A stretch of 64,000 bases of DNA from Paracentrotus lividus (taxonomy: Eukaryota > Echinodermata > Echinoidea > Camarodonta > Echinidae), in contig CALNVZ010000641.1 in the NCBI GenBank assembly GCA_940671915.1, positions 36,692,401 through 36,756,400 on the forward strand, read 5' to 3'. Within the stretch, counting starts at the first letter, position 1, and each line of letters opens with the position of its first letter. Both the position numbers and the translations under genes were made by a program. Positions 11,079 through 23,594 of the stretch are shown in pieces. The notes below the pieces were generated by a model. It had not been told where the DNA came from. It ran no database searches and saw nothing but the letters and a program-made list of their open reading frames with translations.

Positions 11079-13870
11079 TGCTGGCTGTTTCTACACAATA
11101 TGAGCAATCTAATGGTAGTGATCTTAATTCTGTGTTTCCTCAAGCTTTATACAGTACTAGATATGAGTGGGTTTATGTTGTAGCTTTAACATAGAGATTC
11201 CTTGATGATGAAGATGTATTATATGTGGTACTGCAATTTTGTTACTTTTATACAATCATTCATTGCTTGATTAATAGGACCAATACTAGTATATAATGTG
11301 TATATTGTAGATGTATAACTACCAGTTGTTATGATTTTATTTGATTGATATTTTCAGCAGAATATAACACCCTTTGAAGTTTTAACCCACAATGTATAAT
11401 GTAAAAGTAGAGAATATTCCCAGTGAGGTAGGATTAGTAAGACAATTTAAAACAAGATGCCTGACATAGCATCATAAGTAATCACAAATTCAAGAAATTT
11501 CTTCTCAGAACAATATGTCAACGATTAGTCATCAGTATGTATAACAGTAATATAAGACCATTGTGTATGCTCTATCTGTATTTCATTGTTTGTTTGTTTG
11601 TTTTTCCGCATCAACAAAGTAATAGGCTGGTCCCTTAGACTTTGTTTTGTTTTTGTTTTTATGTTTGTTTGTTCGTAGTATTCTTGTAGAATTGTTTTTA
11701 ACCTTGCCATGTTATCTTTGACGAAAGTCTGCAAGTACTTTAGGATTGCTATTTTTTATTTTATTTATTGTTGTTTTTGTCTTTTACTCTTTGAGTTTGT
11801 GAAATATATTTGTATTTAACAAGAAATCATGTTTGTCCAAAATTATCTGATGAACAGTAGTATATTACAGGGGAAAGGCCCTTTTTTATTTTCTAATTTA
11901 AAGTCTTGATTTTTAGATATTTAGAAAGGTGCAATTTAAAGCTTTGATTGTAAAATTTTTTTGGACACTGGGTAAAAGAGATCCCTTTTATAATTTTTTT
12001 TTTTTTAAATAGAAAAGAAAGAATACATTTTGAATACTCTAACCTCATTGAAAAAGTAAAGCAATGCTCTAATTTTTGAAATTATTCCAAAGGCATTTGT
12101 ATTAGTAAAAATCTTTTACTCTTGCTCCAAAAAAAATATGATTCAAATTTTATTGTCCGAAACGGATATTTATTTTGCCCCTTTTCTCGTGGGCCCGGCA
12201 GCCGCTGAGCAGCACCAGAAGGACATTGCTCTATCCCCCTCTTATTGAACGCCAAACAGGGAAGCAGCAACTACCATTTTTTAACGTCTTTTGGTCTTTT
12301 AAGACAGTTTAATCTTTACTTTCAACATGTGTGAATTGGTACATATGCAAACAGTATTATATTCCTTTTTAGCAGTCGTGATGTTAATTTATCAAACTCA
12401 GGTTGAGTGATATTTCGTTGATGTGTTATTCAACTGCTTATATAGTTCTAGAGATAATTAAATCATTGTTACTGCATGACGACAATTGGCAACAGCTTGC
12501 CTTCTATTTAATCCCATGGTCTGCAAACAAAAAATAGTGAGCTATGTTCGACAAAGACTTTATATGACCACAATCTATCTTCTAAGAACTTTGATTTCTT
12601 TCTCATTGTAATTTTCAGCTGAAGTAAAAGAAAGACCAATGTCTTTTTTATTTTGCTGTAGTTTTACTTAAGATTCAAGAAACGTGTTTACAAAAAAATG
12701 AATTTTTATTATTTCACTTCAATATAATACAAAGCTCTTGCCATCATCAAAGACATGCATCAACCCACCACATATTTCATTTCTGCATTTAATAGTAATT
12801 GAAATACAATATATTACATATGTGGAGAATATTGAGTACAAGTGTAGTCACAATCTAGCGTGCAAACTGCCCTTACAATGGGCTTGCTCCATTTGATCTC
12901 TTTCACGTCACATAATTGTGTTTCTCTTCTACTGTGAAATAGTGTCAATTTTGATTTCATTTTTGAATATTCACAACTTCAACAACATATTAGTTTGTCA
13001 AATTAATTTGCTCTTTGAATAAAACCTGAATTCTTAAGCAATCCCATTTTGAGGTTGCTGATCAAATATGTGAATTATATGGCATAAATACATGATTTGA
13101 ACGAGTAATTAAGCAAACCCCAGAATGATTGTAGTCTAAACCTAATTTTTGTTGGTGCATGTTGTTTATTAAATGTCCAATATAAATATACATACATAAT
13201 TTTGTGGATCGAATGGGTTATGTTATTACGGAGGTGCTGAAGTGATTGGACTGGTTTCCATATGGACCAATTATAAAAGGAATTCTATCATTTTGATCTT
13301 TTATTTTCTCATTGATTTAGGTATGAAATGAAATGTTATGAATATATTATTATGAAATGTCATTGGTCATTTTTTGTAATACCTTGCTTAAACTATTTGG
13401 TGTTTATTTGTTTTTGTCTGTTATTTATATCTTGTAAAACAGTTTGTCAAAATGAAACAGCTTTGTACATAGTAACATTGATAACCAACCCTGAACTGTA
13501 TAAATAACATTGAATGTTCTTGTCTTGCCAATTTGGTAATGTCTTGTCTTGTGTTAGTGCTCTGAGATTGTTCATTTTGCTACGTCTCTCTCGTATTCGA
13601 TTTTGATAACTTATTTGAAATATGATTTCATTTTTCCTTCTGTTTTTATGACTGGGTCGGTGACTCGTTGTGTAAAGATATTGGATCTCTTCATAGTGAG
13701 AGGAAATGTCTGAATTGTTTTCATTTTTTATCATAAATTATGAGTATTGTATTTATCATTTCTACCAGTGTAAAAAAATGAAATTACCAAGCATCGTCAG
13801 AGGGCCTGCGTTAGATAAATAATAAGGGTCTGTCATTTGTTCATCTAGCATTGTCTGTTGTAATTGCCTT
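11079..13870. other. Intergenic AT-rich DNA
   Basis: Only a 5'-truncated SINE (12126-12292, minus) and simple T-rich runs seen. No exon supported. Confidence 0.55.
12126..12292 (-). mobile_element. 5'-truncated tRNA-SINE
   Basis: The minus strand reads gacgttaaaaaatggtag, then a conserved body with tgctgctcagcggctgcc and ggacaataaaattt, ending in an A/T run. This matches the body of the complete SINE at 48038-48281 nearly base for base. The tRNA head is missing. Confidence 0.85.
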
Positions 13871-13871
13871 G

Positions 13872-13952
13872 CATGATAACAAAGACCAGTCTTGGAAAAC
13901 AGATATTGAATGGCTTAAGTGAAATTTGTTTTGGTCATTAACATAATGATGG

Positions 13953-13986
<34 letters not shown>

Positions 13987-14091
13987 GGTGGTGATGATGA
14001 TGATGGTGGTAGTTGTGATGCATGATAACAAAGACCAGTCTTGGAAAACAGATATTGAACGGCTTAAGTGAAATTTGTTTTGGTCATTAAC

Positions 14092-14145
<54 letters not shown>

Positions 14146-14461
14146 GTGCTGGTGGTGGTGGTGGTGGTGGTGATGATGATGATGATGGTGGTAGTTGTGA
14201 TGCTTGATAACAAAGACCAGTCTTGGAAAAAAGATATTGAACAGACTTAAGTGAAATTTAGATATTGATGATAATGTTGATGATGATCATCATGGTGATG
14301 ATTATGATAGTGATGATGCATGGTGGGTGGTATGATGATGATGGTGGTGGTAATGGTGATGATGATGATGATAGTAATGATGTTGATGGTGATGATGATG
14401 GTGTTGATGGTGGTGGTGATGATAATGATTGTGATAGTGATGATGGTGGTGGTGGTGGTGA

Positions 14462-14495
<34 letters not shown>

Positions 14496-14542
14496 GGAAA
14501 TGGTGATGTTGATGGTTGTGGTGATGATGAAGGTGGTGATTG

Positions 14543-14573
<31 letters not shown>

Positions 14574-14620
14574 GGTGTTGGTGTGGTGATGGTAATGATG
14601 ATCGTAGTGGTAATGGTAAT
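13872..14620 (+). repeat. ATG/GTG triplet arrays in a three-copy larger repeat
   Basis: A 50-60 base segment (gataacaaagaccagtcttg, then agatattgaa and ttaagtgaaattt) occurs at about 13875, 14026 and 14206. Each copy is followed by runs of ATG/GTG triplets, the last expanding to about 350 bases. Long open frames of poly-Met/Val/Asp or poly-His are products of the triplet pattern and not genes. Confidence 0.95.
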
Positions 14621-14869
14621 CTAAAATTGGATACCATTTAACATAAAAAGTTTTTCCTATAATTTATCCTTCACGTTTTGTTAAAACAAAAATGAGTATT
14701 TTTGGTATCGTATATACATGGAGTAAGAATGTCCACGGATATTTGAGACAGTCATGAGTGAAATTATTACTTATATCATTATCGAATGTATATATATATA
14801 TCGGAGTTGAATATTTGATGGAAACGGTGCCAAAATAGTTGTTTAGAACTTTGATCTAATTAGAAGGCC

Positions 14870-15400
14870 CCATGTCACAATGGAAATTGACAGAAGTTGC
14901 CTTAAATTGACAAAATTGACAAAGATTGCCCAACATTATGCAAAGTTGACATGACAGCAAGTTAGGAACTTTGCATTTGCTTGCGCAACTTTGCGCCTTT
15001 CGCGGCAATTTTGCGCCATTTCTGGAATTTTCCGCAACTTCCGCAATTTTGCGCAACCTTGCGCCATTTCCGGCAATTTTGCGCGCCCATTTCTGGCAAT
15101 TTTCCGCAACTTCCCGGCAATTTGCGCAACTTTGCGCCAATTTCAGCAATTTTGCGCCATTTCCCAGCAATTTTACGCAACTTTCGCGCCATTTTCCGGC
15201 ATTTTTGTGCAACTTTGCGCCATTTCGGGCAATTTTGCGCACTTGCACCATTTTAGGCAATTTTGTACAACTTTGCGCCATTTCTAGCATTTTGCCAACT
15301 TTGCGCCATTGTCAGCAATTTTTGTGCACTTAGCACATTTTCAGGAAACTTTGAAAAGTTGCACACTTAAGGGAACTTGCACAACTTAATGTCATTTAGA
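14870..15400 (+). repeat. GCGC-rich minisatellite (gcaattttgcgccatttc)
   Basis: About 15 irregular copies of a 28-32 base unit alternating gcaactttgcgccatttc and ggcaattttgcgc, grading into diverged copies at both ends. It stands out in base content from its AT-rich surroundings. Open frames in all phases are artefacts of the repeat. Confidence 0.93.
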
Positions 15401-16430
15401 GAAACTTGGTGCATCTATGAGGAAGTTTTTGAAACTCTGTTGCAATATACAAACATTTTTAAGCAAATTTTAGACACTGCATGACACAATACAATGCCTC
15501 TTTGAGCAGGTTTTCAAAATATATATACTGATTTTGGTGCCTGCTCTCATTCATTCTTCTCAAAATCTTTATCTTGCATATGATTTCAAATATCAGGACT
15601 TTATAATAATACTATTGCATCTTTCCTGTGGTCATGCACTTCTGCCAAACACATCACATTAGTGTGCATCATCTTTGAAACTCTGTATCATACATGTACT
15701 TTCAGTCACAGAGTATGAGGACACCAAGAATGGTGCAATGTCAGATGTGCAGTATATAAAAGATTTCTTTAAATTTTTTGTATTAATTTTTTAATCCTCT
15801 AGCCCTCTATAGATGTACACAAAAACAGTTTCTACCCTTAACCATGTTTCTCTATAAATGGCTCCCTATTTGTTCATATCTAAAGGGATCATGGAGAAAA
15901 TATTAACATTGCATGTGTTCCAAAATCTCCATTATATGCAATACGGTAAAGTGGGGGATATGCTGTGGAACGGATCACCCCCTTTTAAATTCTTTGGGAG
16001 ATAATTACATGGAACTCTAGCATTAACTAAATATGCTATCGCAAATCTAACAATGACATGCAATGCCTGGAGTATTTTATGTGGTACTAGTGAACAAATA
16101 AAAAGACCTGCTTGCAAAAATATTTTGTAATGGAAGAAACAATTATTATACTTAAAAATGTGATACATGTGATATGACTGCTGGATTTTGTTACTACCCT
16201 TTCCTCTAACTGTATTGAACAGTTGCGGCATTGTCTCTTAATGACATAAACCAGTTTTGGCAAAATTGATCATGAAGTATAGTGGGGGGGGGGGAGGGTC
16301 AGGAAAAGCATTTTTCATAGTGAGATATAACTTCCATAATTACACACAGAGAAGATTTTGTGGCGCTGAAAATGGAGAAATTAAATATTGCTGACTTAGA
16401 AGAACTTTTGTCCTGTGGCCATTTGTGTTA
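15401..16430. other. Intergenic, nothing recognised
   Basis: AT-rich sequence with a G-run at 16284-16295. No repeat family or exon identified. Confidence 0.5.
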
Positions 16431-16439
16431 ATAAAAACA

Positions 16440-16680
16440 CTCGCCATGATGTGGGCCTCGGGGAATGGAGTTCCCTGGTACGCCGCGCCTAGCCTTCTTT
16501 GTTTACGCCACTGTAATTACCATTAGCCAATTAGCGCCACGCCTTTTTAAAATAACAAGTATCGCCACGCGCCGCAAGATCAAGTTCTTTTCAAGAACGC
16601 CTGCCGCTAGATCGACTAGCCACATCGCGCACTGCAGCCCTTAGCTGTCGAGCGGGAAGTTAGAATCAGGCACCATATGC
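16440..16680. promoter_or_regulatory. GC-rich non-coding patch with homeodomain-core words
   Basis: GC content rises abruptly (gtacgccgcgcctagcc, atcgccacgcgccgcaag). It holds a cluster ctgtaattaccattagcc then aattagcgcc, i.e. three TAAT/ATTA cores and a CCAAT box in 25 bases. There is no open frame of note. A regulatory role is only a guess; it could equally be the GC-rich head of an unknown mobile element. Confidence 0.3.
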
Positions 16681-18373
16681 ATTGCCTTGCCTCACACATT
16701 CATACTAGTGAGACACACACACATGTACACACGCGTGGCGATACTACAAAACAGTATCATCAAACAGGGGCTGTTCTGCAAACACAATCCCGTTGAAAAC
16801 CTTCACATGACCTCTCTCTCTCACGAAACACAACACAGATTTCTCAACATTACATGTGAGAGAAAGAGAGAGAGAGAGAGGAAGAGAAATGGAGATACGA
16901 GAATGAGTCTAGAGGTTTGGACCTCAAAATTGTTGTCTACATGTGTAGCGTTCCCAAACCTTAAATTCCTCACCAACTAACAAAAAAAAGGGGGGGGGGT
17001 AACAAGAAAGTCTGAATGACGACCATGAGAAGAGAGTCTAGATCTAGACTAATCATAAAGCTGGGCGCACAAGGCTTGGTAGACAGCTCTGGTCGTTAAA
17101 ACTTTACCTTCCTCCATTGCTCGACCTTTGCACCATTTCTCTTTTCTGTCACAAATCCACTTCCCTACATCCATGCCAAATCCAAGAAGCTCCTTGCCAA
17201 ACCATGCTGAGAGCCTGATCATGCTCATGCTGCTAAATTAGTACTTTGTGTTCATGTAATAGTATGGTGTTATGAGGGTTTGATATGAAAATAAGAAGGG
17301 TTCCAGGCAGTGGACTAAAGGCTTGGTGTCGTGGGGGCGATAATGTAAAATACAGATCAGATTTTTTCCCCCTTCAATAACAAAAATATAAACATTGACT
17401 GAATAGGGTTCATTATTGGTCCATGATCCCACTTCCCTTGCAGCAAGGGAACTGTCCATGAGAAAGTTTGAGAGAACCAAGGGAGGGGTGGAGTCGGACG
17501 AGCGCAAACATGTGGTCACTAAACGTTCATGAAGCAGCACATGTTTGCCAGATAGTCTGCATTATCTCATCTCTTCCAGGCCAGCCCTTTATGTAATATG
17601 ACCTCATGGCCTTAGCTTTGCACCTCATGTCCAGTTGTTAATAGTCCAACTTAGTAACTCCATGGTTTGTCTCATTTCCTTGAACAGTTGTAAGCGGAGG
17701 AGAATGACAGGTATCATGTTATACTAAATTCTAATCAATATTCGTCGAAACTTATCATAAAACATGTTTCCCTTGCATTCAATACTTGTGAAATGGACAC
17801 GATTTGGATTATTATACTTTTGATTAAAATAATTGGTTACAAATTTCTCCTGTTTATATCTCTGTTAAGAAAGTTTGATGTTTTTATCGCTTTGTTGTTG
17901 TTGTTGTTGTTTTGTTTACTTGTTTGTTTATTGGGGGTTATAAAATAAATAAATGTGTATTTTCTTTCTTTTGTACCGCAGGACTCTGCGACGTGATCAT
18001 CGTGATCTTGTTGAAAGATAAACAACCAAATAATTTGTTGTTTTATCCTGCTGGTCGAGGTTTCTCACCATCTTGTATGCGTGTAGGCCCATGAACTTTA
18101 ATAGGCCAGCAGAGAATGCACTGATAAATTGAAAATGATAGATAGAATGATAGAATACTCTGTCTCCCTCCACTACCTTTTTAAAATTGAAATTAAATAT
18201 ATTTATGTCTTGGTATTGGATATTTCTTTTTGCATGTCATTTCATACCTGTAGGCCTACTGTAGGTTTTACATGTTTGCATGTTGCATAAGTGATGCAGA
18301 CAACAGCAAAAAAGGGGGAGGGTAGCCCAGGAAACTATAAAAAGTTGTATGAACTGGTAAGTCGCAGATCTTT

Positions 18374-18405
<32 letters not shown>

Positions 18406-19820
18406 GTTTTATTGAATCAATAACATCACGATCTTGATAAAAATTGAAATCAAATTTCTTTGTTGAAGAGTTGATTGACAATCGATTGCGTCTTTCTATA
18501 TCACTATTAAAAAGCCCAAACAGTACAAGACTGGTTTTCATTAGGGCCGTGATTAAAATACAAATAATTTCAAAAGAAAAAAAAACAATGAGCTCAGATA
18601 TAGTACAGGAACACACGACGACCATGATTGAGGACAGAGAAAATGGGACATAACTCTGCTTTGCCATCACAAAACCACATGCACAGCAAGGCCCCCATGC
18701 GGTGCATACCACCTTTGTTATTGTATTTATCAAGTGAAGCCGGTATGTGCGGACAGATTTCTTATCAACTTCTTATCAGTCCCCTGGGTTTTTTGAGGTT
18801 GTGGGCGACATCAGATTAATTTATAAATTTATCACCAGCCCTCCGTCCGCCTCCCAGAGGAATCCAATGTCCCCATCTGACCTGGCTAGACTCGAGTTCG
18901 TAGTATGACCTCATAAGGTGACGGTTAGCGCTGGGACTAGTTTGCAAGCAAGATCAAGAGACTGGAGTACGAGTACTCAGTACGAGTGGAAGTATTCCTA
19001 CGCATACGCCTCTCAATTAATTTTCGAACTGACTTTTCTTGGAGGTGGGAGGTGGGTGGGGGGGGGGGATCGAGGAGAAGGGAGGGAGGGTTCTTCCGTT
19101 TTCATGGCATCTTCAGTGGCGAAGCGCAATGCCCAAGTCTAATTTTTTTTTTAGAATCACACATTGAGCACAGGGCCAGCATGTACGCCTAATTATAGGT
19201 TACCCTAATTATATTCAAGATAACGACCTCTATTTTTAAATGTATGAACCACCCCTTCCCCTGTATGCGCTGGTCAAGGAGACAAGCGTAAAATTAATTA
19301 TTCTTTATGTAACATTGGATTGATCACAATAAACCATCATTGATCGCATGCATAACAAAAGAAATAATAAGGAGAAAGAAAACATGCTGTACTTACGACC
19401 AAGAATGTTGACAATTCCAACACTGCGCACATGTTATAACATGTTGTATACATGATCCCGTCTCGTCTCTATGGGAACCAGACAAGATATTTATAAACAC
19501 GCAGCTCCCATCCCAGGCCAGGCAGCTAGCTCCAGGTCAGTGAATGCACTCGGTGAGTTTTTTTCTCTCTCTCTTTTGTTGTTGATGTTGTGACATGTTA
19601 ATGTCAGCAACACATGGGCCCCCTCATGACCGATCAAAACATTCTCTATAGTCTCTTTCACTCTCTCTCTCTCTCTCATCTGAAATATTAGGCCTAGTAA
19701 AGTCCTAACGAAGCAATAATTTCTCATCAGTCATCACTGTTTATGAAAAAAAAAATCACTCAAATCAATTTATGAAATAAAATAATATATTGTCCCCTCT
19801 TCCCGACTTCCTCTCATCTC
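16681..19820. other. Intergenic DNA with simple repeats
   Basis: A CA/GA-rich tract (16700-16890), a TA run (18374-18404), G-rich tract (19044-19105) and CT runs (19562-19580, 19664-19677). No exon with a supported frame. Confidence 0.5.
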
Positions 19821-19824
19821 GTGG

Positions 19825-21300
19825 GCTAGATCTCGAGATTCAAGCCTGAATCAACTTGGGCTAGTTCGCAAAATAGCTAGCCATTGGTGAACTAGCTAGC
19901 TATTTCGCAGATGTGGACGCACTCGGGTTTTTTGACTCGGGATAATTTATTCATGATGTCCAACCATAATGCAATTCGAGTTCCGGTTTTGATATAATAC
20001 GGAAAGACAGAATTAAGAAACGGTGAAAGCAATGATTAAAACAAAGAACTACATAAGAATTGAGAGAAGAGAAGATGAATGAAGGATAAAACAAGAAATA
20101 CATAAGATTGAGAGAAGAGAAGTTGAATGAAGGATAAAACAAAGAAATACATAAGAATTAGAAGAAGAGAAGATGAATGAAGGATAAAACAAGGAAATAC
20201 ATAAGAAATGATGACGATAAAACGAAAGAAGGAAAACAAAGAAATACATAAGAGAAGAGAAGATGAAAGAAGAATAAAAAAGAAATACATAAGAAATGAC
20301 AGATGATAAAACGAAAGAAGGAACAAAACACAGAAATACATAATAATTAAGAGAAGAGAAGATGAAAGGAGAAATAAAACAAAGAAAATACATAAGAAAT
20401 GAAAGATGATAAAACGAAAGAAGAAAAAAACAAAGAAATACATAAGAATTAAGAGAAGAGAGATGAAAGAAGGACAAAACAAAAGAAATACATAAGAATT
20501 TAGAGAAGAGAGATGAAAGAGGATAAAACAAAGAAATACATAAAAAATGACAGGTGATAAAACGAAAGAAGGAAAAAAACAAAGAAATACATAAGAATAG
20601 AGAAAAGAAGATGAAAAGAAGAATAAAACAAAGAAATACATGGTGATAAAACGAAAGAAGGAAAAAACAAAGAAATAAATAAGAGGAGAGAAGATGAAAG
20701 AAGAATAAAACAAAGAAATACATAAGAAATGACAGATGATAAAACGAAAGAAGGAAAAAACACAAAGAAATCATAATAATAAGAGATGAGAGATGAAAGA
20801 AGAATAAACAAGAAATACATAAGAATTGACAGATGAATAAACGAAAGAAGGAAAACAAACAAAGAAATGCATAAGATTACTATAAGAGAGAGAAGATGAA
20901 AGAAGGATAAAACAAAGAAATACATAAGAATTCAGAGAAGTGAATGAAGAAAAAACAAAGAAATACATAAGAATTAAGAGAGAATAAGAAATACATGAAT
21001 CTGATAGAAGAGAAAAGTAGAGGAAGGGGGGAAAAAATATGCATTAGAAATAATGTAGGAAATGCTCGCATCCCGCCCATAGCGCGGGAAAAAATGGCGC
21101 GATTTTCAAAACTCAGTGTCCAAAGTGCGCATGCTCCGTAGCTCAAGCTAATTCATCGCTCGAGAGCAAAATGCTCAACTTGGGCTGATGTGGACGTGGT
21201 TTCTTGTATCTCGAGATTTGTCCGGGGAAGGCTGATCGGCTAGAATCTCGAGATGGAGTAAGCTCGAGCTGATGTGGAAGCAGCTTTCCATTTCCAATCA
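19825..21300. mobile_element. Possible non-autonomous element enclosing an A-rich minisatellite
   Basis: The words caacttgggct, gatgtggacg and atctcgagat flank the minisatellite on both sides (left 19830-19920, right 21173-21260), some direct and some as palindromes. The layout resembles the element at 48639-49815: GC-richer ends and an A-rich minisatellite core. I could not fix termini or a target duplication. Confidence 0.35.
20030..20998 (+). repeat. A-rich minisatellite (acaaagaaatacataagaa)
   Basis: About 18 copies of a 45-55 base unit, alternating two subtypes. One is gaagatgaaagaagaataaa and the other is gataaaacgaaagaagg; each is followed by acaaagaaatacataagaa. Long minus-strand open frames rich in Phe/Ser/Leu reflect the unit and are not genes. 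Confidence 0.95.
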
Positions 21301-21329
21301 TAAGCACATCCAACTTCCAAGAATAAAAG

Positions 21330-22055
21330 CCACTTGAACACTGCACAATAAGTTTCTCATGTTTACAAAAATAGAGGTCGAATTCACAACATTCACCTTG
21401 CCAGAACTTCATATCAGTTCACATCATGTTATTAACCATGACCCAGATTCATAAACTCACGCAGCAAGCAAGCATGAGCGCATGGATTCGCTGCTGATAA
21501 CTGCAAAAAAGAAGGGGAAAAAAGTCAGGATATTTTGTGATGGGCGCACGTACTGTATACGCCGGGCAGGCTAGCGCCTCCGAGCTAGCTTGCGCAATTC
21601 TGGATTGTTTTCGAACGTCTAATGAACTTTTATACTCGTGAGTTATTCGTCAGTTATCGGTTAATATTGAGAACATTTCCCTCTATTAATTTGGTTTTAA
21701 CAAATTATCTTTTCTAAGATAAAAGTATCATGATGAAAGTTTGTCTGAAAGTTGTGAAATTACCTCTCAAAATCATGAATAGATTTCGAAGTAGTTGTCA
21801 GAACCTGATGCGATAATGCTACATTTTACGCAATGAAAATTGTCATTGAAAACCATTGTGGATATTGCATTGGGGATCGTGAAAATGAATTTTTATAATT
21901 GATACCTGAAAAAATACCTATGGAGAGGATTACGCCAGCCAGTGCCGAGATAAACATTGCTACAGTAGCACAGGGGCGCACTCGGTGATATGCGATTTTT
22001 TTTTGTTGTTTTGTCTTGTTTTTGTTTTGTTTTTGTTTTTTTTAAGCTAGCGATC
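21330..22055. other. Intergenic, nothing recognised
   Basis: AT-rich; T/G simple sequence at 21997-22045 leads into the CpG-rich patch. Confidence 0.5.
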
Positions 22056-22059
22056 GCGT

Positions 22060-22445
22060 CAACGCATGCAGCGCGTTGTTACGTTGCCGCTGAGTATTGC
22101 CTTGGTCACAAGCCGCCGTACGTTTTTTTCGCCGTACGTTTTTTGGGGAGGCTACGGTCGCTACGTTTTTCTGAAAACGTGGAGGAAAGTGGCAAGCGCA
22201 CGGTGCGAGTACGTCAACGCACGGACTGCGCAAGGTGTAAGTAGTGCCGGTACACCATGTATGGTAACTGGGCGTTGTGTGCATCGCACGTTGCGCACGT
22301 TGTAAGTGAGCTGTACGTGCTTGTAACGTACGTCTCCGTGCGTTTGAATCGTTATCGTACGGAGGCCGGCTTACAAGCGCAACCTCACGTACGGTGCCAG
22401 TATCACGCGCCATGTTGTAAGTGCGTGCAAGTGCGTATGAACGTA
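22060..22445. promoter_or_regulatory. CpG-rich, ACGT-rich patch
   Basis: An island of high CpG in AT-rich DNA, built around ACGT/CGTACG words (gccgtacgttttttt twice, aacgtacgtctccgtgcg, ctcacgtacgg). It also has four gtaag words that look like donors. Open frames on both strands overlap each other and resemble nothing I know. It could be an unmethylated regulatory island or the end of a mobile element. Confidence 0.4.
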
Positions 22446-23382
22446 AGTTTTTTATCTCGATATTTTGTGAGTGAATAATGTTACGGTATATATTTTGTAT
22501 TTATTTTATATTTATTCATTTAGATTATATTTTTATATATCATATTATGATATCATTATCAAGATCACATAAATAAACTTATATAAACTATACCATCCAC
22601 CAAGTATTGCATCATAGCTGATACACATGCTTTTTTCTTTTTACAAACAATTTATACATTTTGTTTGGTATATTATGAAATTGAAAGTTTTTCTTTTCAA
22701 ATGGCATAGTAAAAAACGAGACACTTCTCTATAGAGGAGAAAGATTCTTTTTACGCCTGTAATGGAAGATGTGCATCAAAATGATTGATTATACAGAAAA
22801 CCTAAATGAAATTGCATTAAACCTGTTTTTGCAATGTAAGACTCAATTTAAGTCAACGCTAGAAACAAATTTATCTTCTGAGTGTTGTTGTTGTTTTTGT
22901 TTCTTTTACTTTGACAGTTTTATTGGTACATTTTGGCGAGTTTCATTCATAGTATGACGCGAAACTCAAAACAGTTCCGGAGAAACTGAAACTTGTATCA
23001 TTGATTTTGTTCACAAATCTATTGACCTAAGTAGGCTCCCCAAGGAAAAAAAAGAAGAAAAAACAAGAAGAAAACATTTGGAAGATGGAATTTATCTAGT
23101 AAAAAGTAAGACAATCGTAAAAGAATATTTGTTTACCGCTTATGTTTATTCGAATGCTGTTGAAATGTTTTCGCTTTTTGCAAATTTAATTGGGAATAAG
23201 TTAACTTTGTTTTTAACGTGCTGTGGATCATGTCATCATTATCAAATTCAAATAAAAAAGGAGGTCACCAAGGGGCGAACATCTTTATGCGATGGTACTC
23301 GGATGTAAGTGCCAAATGACAAGCAGTTCCATTAGTAATTTCCAGCAAAATATACAAAATTTTACCCAAAAAAATAGATTGT
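22446..23382. other. Contig end, AT-rich
   Basis: No exon or repeat recognised up to the first assembly gap. Confidence 0.5.
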
Positions 23383-23482
23383 NNNNNNNNNNNNNNNNNN
23401 NNNNNNNNNNNNNNNNNNNNNNNNNNNNNNNNNNNNNNNNNNNNNNNNNNNNNNNNNNNNNNNNNNNNNNNNNNNNNNNNNN
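23383..23482. other. Assembly gap, exactly 100 N
   Basis: Round-number N run, the usual placeholder for a gap of unknown size between scaffolded contigs. It cuts the fifth known DPY19L exon. Confidence 0.98.
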
Positions 23483-23594
23483 TTAGTACTGGACTGAGCC
23501 CTCTTCCTCTATTCACTGTGTAACACTCCTTAGTCTTGATATCCAGGAGTTTAGTCACTCCATCATAGAATCGAAACCCAGCTGCTAAAACAAC
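23483..23594 (-). CDS. DPY19L1: DPY19L exon 5, cut by the gap
   Basis: Acceptor tttttttggccag, then VVLAAGFRFYDGVTKLLDIK and TKECYTVNRGRGLSPV. This matches the family segment after NLYPE (an amphipathic stretch, then a T.T.GEGLSPI-like motif). The exon is truncated at 23483 by the N run, so its donor is unknown. Confidence 0.92.

Noticed and set aside
13841..14637. Poly-Met/Val/Asp and poly-His open frames
   Set aside because: Products of ATG/GTG triplet arrays, open in several frames on both strands.
14856..15333. Overlapping 76-144 residue open frames on both strands
   Set aside because: A ~30-base minisatellite lacking stop codons; no protein signature in any frame.
20036..20925. Long minus-strand open frames (up to 269 residues, Phe/Ser/Leu-rich, looking like membrane proteins)
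   Set aside because: They are read-through of an A-rich minisatellite; several frames are open at once and the peptide repeats with the DNA unit.
22042..22413. Open frames on both strands in the CpG-rich patch
   Set aside because: GC-rich DNA has few stops; the frames overlap, show no domain and have no supporting splice context.
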